Shown piece by piece: positions 1 through 6,144 of a DNA stretch of 7,437 bases (its first letter is position 1; every line of letters begins with the position of its first letter). Below the pieces are notes generated by a model. It searched no databases. It was given only the letters and a program-made list of their open reading frames with translations, and was not told the origin of the DNA. The position numbers were made by a program, and so were the translations under genes. This stretch comes from Thermoanaerobaculales bacterium (GTDB lineage: Bacteria > Acidobacteriota > Thermoanaerobaculia > Thermoanaerobaculales > Sulfomarinibacteraceae), in contig JALOKS010000150.1 of assembly GCA_025456385.1 (NCBI GenBank), positions 1 through 7,437 on the forward strand, given 5' to 3'.

Positions 1-587
1 CCCGGAAACGAGGCCGAGTGCTCGGCGGAGCGCCACTCCCACACCACCCGTCCGCGGCGGTCGACCTCGAGCAGGTAGTCGCTGAGGTCCCCGGCGTCCT
101 GGGCCAGCACCAGGTAGCGCCCGTTCGCCAGCTGGATCAGGTCGTGATGCGGGAGGTCCTCCGACCTCGGCAGCCGGAAGAACCACCGCAGGCGACCCTC
201 CCAGTCGTACTCCTTGATCAGGTTGTCGGCGCCGATCACGGCCAGCCGCCCGGCGCGGTCGAGGCGGGCCCTCCCCACCGCCCGCACCTGCGGCCAACGG
301 TGCAGGATGCGCCCGTTCATGTCGATGAGCATCGGCAGGCGGCGCTGGTAGAGCACCAGCGAGCAGCCGCCGGCCGAGGCCCCCGGGTCGAGCTGGCGGA
401 CCCAGGTTTCCGGGCGCTCACGCTCGAGCCGCGCGGCGAGGTCGTCGACCGCGGCCGCCGCCTCGACCGCCGCGAGCTCGCCTTCGCGCCGCCGCTCGCC
501 GCGCCCCCGCTCGAAGAGCAGCACGGCGGTGACCGCCAGGCCGAGCGCCAGGAACACGGCCACGCGGCGCAGCGGCGAGCCCCGCAT
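1..587 (-). CDS. Arylsulfotransferase-like membrane-anchored protein, N-terminal part (cut by left window edge)
   Basis: The visible 195 residues begin with a short basic stretch and one hydrophobic segment (about residues 9-25, VAVFLALGLAVTAVLLF). A charged helical linker follows (26-60), then a repeating beta-rich pattern typical of arylsulfotransferase/ASST beta-propellers: MLIDMNGRILHRWP (86-99), IKEYDWEGRLRWFF (124-137), HHDLIQLANGRYLVL (147-161) and LEVDRRGRVVWEW (173-185). Characterised ASST enzymes transfer sulfuryl groups between phenolic esters and phenols without PAPS. The anchor suggests an extracytoplasmic catalytic domain. The gene starts 16 nt after the stop of the PAPS-synthase-type gene on the same strand, so the two are probably co-transcribed. 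The ATG at 587 has a GGAG at 599-602; an in-frame ATG at 614 would overlap the upstream stop and add nine residues. The rest of the propeller and most catalytic histidines lie outside the window, so activity cannot be judged. Family membership is fairly secure, substrate unknown. Confidence 0.8.
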   Translation of the reverse strand, partial: MRGSPLRRVAVFLALGLAVTAVLLFERGRGERRREGELAAVEAAAAVDDLAARLERERPETWVRQLDPGASAGGCSLVLYQRRLPMLIDMNGRILHRWPQVRAVGRARLDRAGRLAVIGADNLIKEYDWEGRLRWFFRLPRSEDLPHHDLIQLANGRYLVLAQDAGDLSDYLLEVDRRGRVVWEWRSAEHSASFP

Positions 588-603
588 GCCGGCACCGGCT
601 CCG

Positions 604-2331
604 TCAGCCGGCATCCTGCGCCGACAGGTAGCCCTCGCGCTCGAGGTAGAGCAGGATCTCCCGCGTCGCCTCGGCAGGGCTCAGGTTGGAGGTGTCGATC
701 CGGACCTCCGCGTCCGCCGGCAGCTCATACGGGTCGGAGATGCCCGTGAACTCCTTGACGATGCCGGCGCGCGCCTTGGCGTACATGCCCTTGCGGTCGC
801 GCGCCTCGCAGACCTCAAGCGGCGTCGCGACGTGCACCAGCACGAAGCCGCCGCAGGGCGCCACCATCTCGCGCACCTCGCGCCGCACGACGTCGTAGGG
901 TGCGATCGGTGCGCAGATGGCGACCCCGCCGGCACGGGTGATCTCCGCTGCGACGAAGCCGATGCGGCGGATGTTGAGGTCGCGGTGCTCCTTCGAGAAG
1001 CCGAGCTCGGAGGACAGGTTGCGCCGCACGAGGTCGCCGTCGAGGAGGGTGACGCCGCGGCCACCGATCTCCAGCAGCTTCACCCGCAGGGCGTTGGCGA
1101 CCGTCGACTTGCCGGAGCCGGAGAGGCCGCTGAAGAACACCGTGAAGCCGCGCCGGCTCCGCACCGGGTGGCGGAGCCGCAGCTCGCGCGCCACTCCGGG
1201 AAAGGTGAACCAGTCCGGGATCTCGCGCCCGTCGTCGAGCCGTCGCCGGACCTCGTCGGCGGCGAGCCGCAGCACCCGCCCGCCGGCCGGAGCGCTCCCG
1301 GCCGCCACGAACTCGCCGCGCTCCTCGAGGTAGGCCATCGGCGTCGCCGGAAGCCAGGTCACCCCGAGCTCGGCAGCGTGCTCGGCGAGCAGCGCCGCGG
1401 CGTCCCCGGCGCGGTACGCCGGCGCGCCGGCGGCATCGAGCACCGAGCCGTTGTCGTCGCCGTCAACCAGCAGGTGCGTGCAGCCGTAGTTGCGGTGGAC
1501 GATGGCCTGCAGCACAGCCTCGCGTGGCCCCCCGCCGCGCGGCGCCATAGGCAGCAGGTTGAGGCGGGCGAGGAACTCCGGGTAGTGCGGCATCAGCGCC
1601 TGGTAGCAGCGCACCCGCGTGTAGTGGTCGGCGTCGCCGGGCTCGTCGAGCCCGACCAGCGGGTGAACGAGCAGGCCCGCGCCCTGGGCATGCGCCGCCG
1701 CCAGCGTCATCGCCTGCTGCGCGCGGTGGATCGCGCGATGCGTCTGGAAGGCGACGACCTTCCTCCAGCCGAGCCGCCCGAAGCCGTGCCGCAGCTCGCC
1801 GGGGCTGAGCCGCAGCTCGCGGTAGTCGTAGTGGGTCGGCAGCTGGAGCCCCTCGACCGGGCCCGCGACCGCCCACTCGCCCTGCCGGTGGAGGTGGCGG
1901 CGCACCTCCGGCCGCGCGGGATCATCGCTCCCGAAGAGAGCCCGCGCCTCGGCCTCGCGGTCGGGCCGCCACAGCTCGCACACGGTGAGCGCCGCCAGCA
2001 TCACCCCCTCCCGATCCCGCAGCGCGACGCGCGCGCCTGGCGCGAGCCCGCGCGCCGCCTCCTCGCCGACGTCGAGGGTGATCGGGAGCGGCCACAGGCG
2101 GCCGTCCGCGAGCCTCATGCCCGCGCACACCGCCGCGTGGTCCGCGGACCCCATGAAACCCTCGAGCGGCGAGTAGCCCCCGTTGAGCAGCAGCTCGAGG
2201 TCGCAGAGCTGCCGCAGCTCGAGGTCGAGCGAGGGCCAGTCGCGCGAGGCCTCGCGGAGCTCGGCGACCCGCTCCTCCTCCGCCAGCAGCTCGACGAGCC
2301 GCCCGCCGTAGGGTTCGATCAGGTGGTCCAC
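604..2331 (-). CDS. Bifunctional sulfate adenylyltransferase / APS kinase fusion, with degenerate ATP-sulfurylase motifs
   Basis: This 575-residue protein has the sulfurylase-APS kinase domain order. Residues 1-165 are the PUA-like sulfurylase N-domain (LIEPYGGRLVEL, SPLEGFMGSADH, WPLPITL). Residues 166-385 are the sulfurylase catalytic fold (THYDYRELRLSPGELR, RNYGCTH, EIPDWFTFPGV). Residues 392-575 are APS kinase. The kinase part has an intact P-loop GLSGSGKST (402-410), DGDLVRRNL (431-439), NIRRIGFVAAE (453-463) and KARAGIVKEFTGISDPYE (519-536), so APS phosphorylation to PAPS in the cytoplasm is likely. The sulfurylase part is unusual: the usual QTRNPxHRAHE reads QTHRAIHRAQQ (196-206) and the usual GRDHAGP reads DGDDNGS (290-296), so its ability to make APS from ATP and sulfate is doubtful. 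The GTG start matches the family N-terminus and follows an AAAGGA Shine-Dalgarno at 2338-2343. It leads a two-gene unit with the downstream arylsulfotransferase-like gene. I withhold a sat/cysC symbol because the first activity is uncertain. Confidence 0.92.
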   Translation of the reverse strand: MDHLIEPYGGRLVELLAEEERVAELREASRDWPSLDLELRQLCDLELLLNGGYSPLEGFMGSADHAAVCAGMRLADGRLWPLPITLDVGEEAARGLAPGARVALRDREGVMLAALTVCELWRPDREAEARALFGSDDPARPEVRRHLHRQGEWAVAGPVEGLQLPTHYDYRELRLSPGELRHGFGRLGWRKVVAFQTHRAIHRAQQAMTLAAAHAQGAGLLVHPLVGLDEPGDADHYTRVRCYQALMPHYPEFLARLNLLPMAPRGGGPREAVLQAIVHRNYGCTHLLVDGDDNGSVLDAAGAPAYRAGDAAALLAEHAAELGVTWLPATPMAYLEERGEFVAAGSAPAGGRVLRLAADEVRRRLDDGREIPDWFTFPGVARELRLRHPVRSRRGFTVFFSGLSGSGKSTVANALRVKLLEIGGRGVTLLDGDLVRRNLSSELGFSKEHRDLNIRRIGFVAAEITRAGGVAICAPIAPYDVVRREVREMVAPCGGFVLVHVATPLEVCEARDRKGMYAKARAGIVKEFTGISDPYELPADAEVRIDTSNLSPAEATREILLYLEREGYLSAQDAG

Positions 2332-2337
2332 TCGAGG

Positions 2338-2343
2338 TCCTTT
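2338..2343 (-). promoter_or_regulatory. Ribosome binding site supporting the GTG start at 2331
   Basis: On the minus strand AAAGGA lies six bases upstream of the GTG at 2331-2329. The encoded N-terminus (MDHLIEPYGGRLVEL) fits the usual beginning of ATP sulfurylases, so the non-ATG start is well supported. Confidence 0.7.
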
Positions 2344-2390
2344 CAGAGCTCAGCAGATCGTGACGGGCCCTGCTGACGGGAACGCCCCGG

Positions 2391-2396
2391 ATTGTA
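2391..2396 (-). promoter_or_regulatory. Candidate -10 box for the sulfurylase/APS kinase gene
   Basis: The minus strand reads TACAAT here, five of six matches to the sigma-70-type -10 consensus, inside a GC-rich region. With a 17-nt spacer the -35 position would be TATGCA at 2414-2419, which is weak. A start near 2384 would leave a leader of about 54 nt before the GTG. Placement is inferred from motif and position only. Confidence 0.4.
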
Positions 2397-2503
2397 GCCA
2401 CTCGGAAAGGGGTTGCATAGGACGGCGCGGCTCTCGGACCCGAGCTCGCGGCATGTTCCGGAGCGCGGCCCGCGGCGTCCAGATCGTCGTCCGCGGGCTC
2501 CGC

Positions 2504-2532
2504 TTGACTTGCCGGCCGACCCGCGCCACCCT
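2504..2532 (+). promoter_or_regulatory. Candidate promoter for ettA
   Basis: TTGACT at 2504-2509 matches five of six bases of the -35 consensus. Seventeen bases later, CACCCT (2527-2532) keeps the A at position 2 and T at position 6 that matter most in a -10 box. Transcription would start near 2539 and give a very short leader with the Shine-Dalgarno at 2541-2545. It faces away from the sulfurylase promoter, so this 218-nt gap appears to be divergent. Confidence 0.45.
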
Positions 2533-2540
2533 GCAACCCC

Positions 2541-2545
2541 GGAGG
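2541..2545 (+). promoter_or_regulatory. Ribosome binding site of ettA
   Basis: GGAGG lies four bases before the ATG at 2550. The spacing is slightly short but the match is perfect, and no alternative start nearby fits the EttA N-terminus better. Confidence 0.7.
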
Positions 2546-2549
2546 CGAC

Positions 2550-4235
2550 ATGGCGACGGACGAGCAAAAGGTGATCTTCTCGATGGTGCGGGTGAGCCGC
2601 AGCCACGGTCAGAAAACAGTGCTGCGCGACATCTCGCTCGGCTTCTTCTACGGCGCCAAGATCGGCGTCCTCGGACTCAACGGCGCGGGCAAGAGCACGC
2701 TGCTGAAGATCATGGCGGGCATCGACGAGCCCTCGAACGGCGAGGTCGTACGGTCACCCGGCTACACCTTCGGCCTGCTCGAGCAGGAGCCTCAGCTCAC
2801 TCCAGGCAGGACGGTGCGCGAGGTCGTCGAGGAGGGGGCGGCGGAGGCCAAGGCGCTCCTCGCGGAGTTCGACGCTCTCGCCGAGCGCTTCGCCGAGCCG
2901 ATGGACGACGACGAGATGCAGAAGGTCCTCGACCGCCAGGCCGCGGTCCAGGACAAGATCGAGAACATGGGCGCCTGGGAGCTCGACTCGCGGCTCGAGC
3001 TCGCCATGGACGCCCTCCGCTGCCCGCCGGGCGATACCGTCGTGGACGTGCTCTCCGGCGGCGAGCGGCGCCGGGTCGCCCTCTGCCGGCTGCTCATCCA
3101 GCACCCCGACATCCTGCTCCTCGACGAGCCCACCAACCACCTCGACGACCTCTCGGTGGCGTGGCTCGAGCGCCACCTCAAGGACTACCCCGGCACGGTC
3201 ATCGCGGTCACCCACGACCGCTACTTCCTCGACAACGTCGCCGGCTGGATCCTCGAGCTCGACCGCGGCCACGGCATCCCCTGGAAGGGCAACTACTCCT
3301 CCTGGCTCGAGCAGAAGGAGGAGCGGCTGCGGCAGGAGGAGCGCAGCGAGGGCCGGCGCCAGAAGACCCTCGAGCGCGAGCTGGAGTGGATCCGCATGGC
3401 GCCGCGCGCCCGCCACGCCAAGGGCAAGGCGCGAATCAACGCCTACCAGGAGCTGCTGTCGCAGGAGCCCGAGGCGATGGTGCGCGACCTCGAGATCTGG
3501 GTCCCGCCGGGCCCCCGCCTCGGCGACGTCGTCATCGAGGGTGAGGGTCTCGCCAAGGGCTTCGGCGACCGCCTGCTCTTCGACAAGCTCACATTCTCGG
3601 TCCCCCCGGGCGCCATCGTCGGCCTCATCGGCGGCAACGGCGCCGGCAAGACCACTCTCTTCGAGATCATCACCGGCCGCCAGCAGCCGGACAGCGGCAG
3701 CCTGCGCCTCGGCGAGACCGTCAAGCTCGGCTACGTCGACCAGAGCCGCTCCACCCTCGACCCCGAGAAGTCGGTGTGGGAGGTCATCTCCGAGGGCTCC
3801 GACTCGATCTGGCTCGGCCGCGCCGAGGTCAACTCGCGCGCCTACGTCGGCCGCTTCAACTTCACCGGCGCCGACCAGCAGAAGCCCGTCAAGCAGCTGT
3901 CAGGGGGCGAGCGCAACCGCGTGCACCTCGCGCGGATGCTGAAGGAGGGCGCCAACGTCATGCTCCTCGACGAGCCGACGAACGACCTCGACGTCAACAC
4001 CCTGCGCGCGCTCGAGGAGGCGATCCTGGCCTTCGCCGGCTGCGTGCTGGTGATCTCGCACGACCGCTGGTTCCTCGACCGCGTGGCGACGCACATCCTC
4101 GCCTTCGAGGGCGACTCGCACGTCGAGTGGTTCCCGGGCCCGTACTCGGACTACATCGCCGACCGCCGCCGCCGCCTCGGCGACGCCGCCGACCGCCCGC
4201 ACCGCGTCACCTACCGGCCCTTGACCCGGAGCTGA
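2550..4235 (+). CDS. ettA: Energy-dependent translational throttle protein EttA (ABC-F ATPase)
   Basis: EttA is a cytoplasmic ABC-F protein that binds the ribosomal E site and, depending on ATP/ADP state, gates entry of the initiated ribosome into elongation. This 561-residue protein is close to the usual length of about 555. The first ATPase domain has Walker A GLNGAGKST (42-50), signature LSGGE (168-172), Walker B LLLDEPTNHLD with D192/E193, and switch His H222. The linker (about 245-310) carries EWIRMAPRARHAKGKARINAY, the EttA-type P-site tRNA-interaction region. The second domain has Walker A GGNGAGKTT (361-369), LSGGE (450-454), D474/E475 and H504. The C-terminus (HRVTYRPLTRS) also fits EttA. 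There is no transmembrane segment, which excludes a transporter, and the motif set separates it from Uup or antibiotic-resistance ABC-F proteins. All catalytic residues are present. It appears monocistronic, with its own promoter upstream and stem-loops downstream. Confidence 0.95.
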   Translation: MATDEQKVIFSMVRVSRSHGQKTVLRDISLGFFYGAKIGVLGLNGAGKSTLLKIMAGIDEPSNGEVVRSPGYTFGLLEQEPQLTPGRTVREVVEEGAAEAKALLAEFDALAERFAEPMDDDEMQKVLDRQAAVQDKIENMGAWELDSRLELAMDALRCPPGDTVVDVLSGGERRRVALCRLLIQHPDILLLDEPTNHLDDLSVAWLERHLKDYPGTVIAVTHDRYFLDNVAGWILELDRGHGIPWKGNYSSWLEQKEERLRQEERSEGRRQKTLERELEWIRMAPRARHAKGKARINAYQELLSQEPEAMVRDLEIWVPPGPRLGDVVIEGEGLAKGFGDRLLFDKLTFSVPPGAIVGLIGGNGAGKTTLFEIITGRQQPDSGSLRLGETVKLGYVDQSRSTLDPEKSVWEVISEGSDSIWLGRAEVNSRAYVGRFNFTGADQQKPVKQLSGGERNRVHLARMLKEGANVMLLDEPTNDLDVNTLRALEEAILAFAGCVLVISHDRWFLDRVATHILAFEGDSHVEWFPGPYSDYIADRRRRLGDAADRPHRVTYRPLTRS

Positions 4236-4239
4236 GCCC

Positions 4240-4262
4240 GGTGCGGGCGGGGCGCCCGCATC
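4240..4262 (+). terminator. GC-rich stem-loop just after ettA, possible terminator or REP-like palindrome
   Basis: TGCGGGCG (4242-4249) and CGCCCGCA (4253-4260) form a perfect 8-bp stem around a GGG loop, extendable by a G-U and a G-C pair to 4240/4262. It begins five bases after the ettA stop codon. There is no downstream T-run, so it could work as a Rho-assisted terminator or 3'-end stabiliser rather than a classical intrinsic terminator. Confidence 0.5.
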
Positions 4263-4293
4263 ACCACGACCTTGGGGCCCGGATCGGCCGCGG

Positions 4294-4317
4294 GCTCGTC
4301 ACCGCATCGTGACGAGC
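4294..4317. repeat. Perfect 9-bp inverted repeat (stem-loop) in the ettA-FAD gene gap
   Basis: GCTCGTCAC (4294-4302) and GTGACGAGC (4309-4317) are exact reverse complements separated by CGCATC. It could be an RNA hairpin or a palindromic protein-binding site. It lies about 70 nt upstream of the candidate -10 of the next gene. Function is not evident. Confidence 0.5.
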
Positions 4318-4327
4318 GATGGACGGC

Positions 4328-4367
4328 GTGGTGGTGCGGGCGTCTCGCCCGCGCACCCGGCCACCAC
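4328..4367. repeat. Composite palindrome, REP-like, upstream of the FAD-dependent protein gene
   Basis: The inner stem GCGGGCG (4336-4342) / CGCCCGC (4346-4352) closes a TCT loop. An outer stem GTGGTGG (4328-4334) / CCACCAC (4361-4367) encloses it. The inner arm repeats that of the palindrome at 4242-4260, so the two look like members of one short repeat family. Confidence 0.5.
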
Positions 4368-4386
4368 TCCTCGCGGCCTCCCGCGA

Positions 4387-4392
4387 TAGCAT
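4387..4392 (+). promoter_or_regulatory. Candidate -10 box for the FAD-dependent protein gene
   Basis: TAGCAT matches four of six -10 consensus positions, including both most conserved ones, and lies 29 nt before the ATG at 4422. It would give a leader of roughly 23 nt. No convincing -35 is visible 17 nt upstream. Confidence 0.3.
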
Positions 4393-4421
4393 GGGCCCGT
4401 GGACCCGAGATCGGAACGACG

Positions 4422-6017
4422 ATGACGGTTCTGCTGCGCAACCTGCCGCTCGCCCTCGACCGCGACGAGGCGGCGCTGCGCGACACCGCTGCCGAGGCCC
4501 TCGGCCTGCCGGTCGCGAGCGTCGCCCTCCTCAGCATCGTGCGCCGCTCCCTCGACGCCCGCGGCCGGCGCGAGCCGCGGTTCCTCTACACCGTCGCGCT
4601 CGAGCTCGACCCCTCCACCGAAGCCGCCCTGCTCGCACGCCGGCCGCCGCCGGTCGAGGCCTTCTCGCCGCCCGCCCGCGTCGAGGTGCCGCCCTGCGAG
4701 CCCCGGGGGGCAGGCCCGCCCCCGGTTGTGGTCGGCGCCGGGCCCGCCGGCCTCTTCGCCGCCTGGCGGCTGGTGCAGGCCGGCGCCGCACCGCTGGTGA
4801 TCGAGCGCGGGCCCGAGGTCACCGACCGCAGCCGGCGCTGGCACCGCTTCCTGCGCGGCGAGGCGCCCTTCGACCCCGAGTGCAACCTGCTGTTCGGCGA
4901 GGGCGGCGCCGGAGCCTACTCCGACGGCAAGCTCTACACCCGCGTCCACGATCCGCGGGTGCGCGACGTGCTCGAGCTGCTCGCCGCCTGCGGCGCGCCG
5001 TCGGACATTCTCTACGACGCCAAACCCCACGTCGGCTCCAACCTGCTGCCTTCGGTGGTGCGGCGGCTGCGGCGCCGACTGCTGGATGGGGGCGCGCAGT
5101 TCCGCTTCGACGCGACGATGACCGGGCTGCAGGTCGCGGGCGGCCGGGTCCGCTGCATCGTCGTCGGCGAGGATCTCGAGATCGACGCCGCGGCGGTCTT
5201 CCTCGGCCTCGGCCACTCCGCCCGCGACACCATCCGCCGTCTCCACGAGGCGGGCATCGCGATGGAGCGGAAGCCCTTCCAGCTCGGCGCCCGGATCGAG
5301 CACCCGCAGCGGGTCGTCAACCGCATGCAGTACGGGCGCTTCGCCGCAGACCCGCGGCTGCCGGCGGCCGACTACCGCCTGGTCGCGAAGCTGCCGGGCG
5401 GTGACGTGTTCAGCTTCTGCATGTGCCCGGGCGGCGAGATCCTGCCCGCCACCGAGAAGCCGGGCTTCATCTGCGTCAACGGCGCCTCGCCCCTCGGCCG
5501 CGGCGGCCGCTTCGCCAACTCCGGCTTCGTCATCACCCTCGACCCCGACCACTTCGGCGGTGCGGGCCCGCTCGCCGGCCTCGAGCTGCAGGAGCGCATC
5601 GAGGCGCGAGCGGCGGCGCTGGCCGCGGTTCCCTTCGGCGCCCCGGCGCTGCGGCTCGCCGACTTCCTGGCGGGCCGCAGCACGCGCGGCGCCCTTCCGG
5701 ACTCGAGCTACCCGCTGCAGTTGACGGCCGCCCCCTTCGAGGAGTTCCTGCCGGCCGAGGTTCTCGGGCGCCTGCGGCGCGGCCTCTCCGAGCTGTGCCG
5801 GCGATTCCCCGCTCTCGCCAGCCCGGAGGCCCTGATCGTCGGCCCCGAGTCGCGCAGCTCCTGCCCGGTGCGCATCCTCCGCGATCCGGCCACTCTCGAG
5901 TCCCCGTCGGCCGGCGGTCTCTACCCCATGGGCGAGGGAGCGGGCTACGCCGGCGGCATCGTCTCGGCGGCGATCGACGGCATGCGCTGCGCCGAGGCCT
6001 GGCTGGCGCGGACCTGA
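4422..6017 (+). CDS. FAD-dependent dehydrogenase-like protein, COG2509 family
   Basis: This 531-residue cytoplasmic flavoprotein resembles the COG2509 'uncharacterised FAD-dependent dehydrogenase' family. An N-terminal small domain (about 1-90: VLLRNLPLALDRDEAALR, IVRRSLDARGR) precedes a Rossmann dinucleotide site VVVGAGPAG (102-110) ending in acidic E128. Family motifs follow: FGEGGAGAYSDGKLYTRVHD (158-177), GLGHSARDT (262-270), FCMCPGGEILPA (332-343), ESRSSCPVRI (476-485), and a C-terminal FAD-closing segment GLYPMGEGAGYAGGIVSAAI (499-518). The frame is open upstream to an ATG at 4272, but that would translate through two of the three stem-loops. The ATG at 4422 gives the expected family N-terminus and has a weak GGA at 4413-4415, so I chose it. 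Physiological substrate and electron partner are unknown for the family, as far as I know. Neighbours do not clarify the role. No key motif appears missing. Confidence 0.9.
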   Translation: MTVLLRNLPLALDRDEAALRDTAAEALGLPVASVALLSIVRRSLDARGRREPRFLYTVALELDPSTEAALLARRPPPVEAFSPPARVEVPPCEPRGAGPPPVVVGAGPAGLFAAWRLVQAGAAPLVIERGPEVTDRSRRWHRFLRGEAPFDPECNLLFGEGGAGAYSDGKLYTRVHDPRVRDVLELLAACGAPSDILYDAKPHVGSNLLPSVVRRLRRRLLDGGAQFRFDATMTGLQVAGGRVRCIVVGEDLEIDAAAVFLGLGHSARDTIRRLHEAGIAMERKPFQLGARIEHPQRVVNRMQYGRFAADPRLPAADYRLVAKLPGGDVFSFCMCPGGEILPATEKPGFICVNGASPLGRGGRFANSGFVITLDPDHFGGAGPLAGLELQERIEARAAALAAVPFGAPALRLADFLAGRSTRGALPDSSYPLQLTAAPFEEFLPAEVLGRLRRGLSELCRRFPALASPEALIVGPESRSSCPVRILRDPATLESPSAGGLYPMGEGAGYAGGIVSAAIDGMRCAEAWLART

Positions 6018-6018
6018 G

Positions 6019-6040
6019 GGGCCTCGCTGCGGGCAGGCCC
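6019..6040 (+). terminator. Weak stem-loop after the FAD-dependent protein gene
   Basis: GGGCCT (6019-6024) pairs with AGGCCC (6035-6040) around a 10-nt loop, one base after the stop codon. There is no T-run and the loop is large, so termination here is only a possibility. Confidence 0.25.
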
Positions 6041-6047
6041 GGCGATC

Positions 6048-6056
6048 TGCTATCAT
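6048..6056 (+). promoter_or_regulatory. Extended -10 promoter for the DUF4412-type gene
   Basis: TGCTATCAT is a full extended -10 (TGnTATnAT, with one mismatch in the hexamer). No clear -35 is visible, as is usual for extended -10 promoters. A start near 6063 would give a leader of about 80 nt that contains two Shine-Dalgarno-like sequences. Confidence 0.5.
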
Positions 6057-6131
6057 CGCCCCGTTGTTGAGATCGTGTTCACATTTCAAAGGAGGCGCGG
6101 CGCCGGGCCACTCCCCCGCCGCCCCCCGGAG

Positions 6132-6138
6132 AAGGAGG
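6132..6138 (+). promoter_or_regulatory. Strong ribosome binding site deciding the ATG at 6145
   Basis: AAGGAGG lies six bases upstream of the ATG at 6145. It rules out the longer open frame beginning with a TTG near 6064: the ATG at 6145 is followed at once by a clean signal peptide, while the upstream residues are arginine/proline-rich and unlike any export signal. Confidence 0.8.
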
Positions 6139-6144
6139 CAGACC

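Noticed and set aside
529..2376. Long open frame of about 615 codons on the plus strand, opposite the sulfurylase/APS kinase gene
   Set aside because: It is the antisense shadow of a gene with clear family motifs. Such frames stay open by chance in GC-rich DNA, and the product is an Arg/Ala/Pro/His-rich string with no domain.
4272..4421. Fifty-codon N-terminal extension of the FAD-dependent protein
   Set aside because: It would translate two of the three stem-loops (4294-4317 and 4328-4367) and the candidate promoter, while homologous proteins start at about the residue encoded at 4422.
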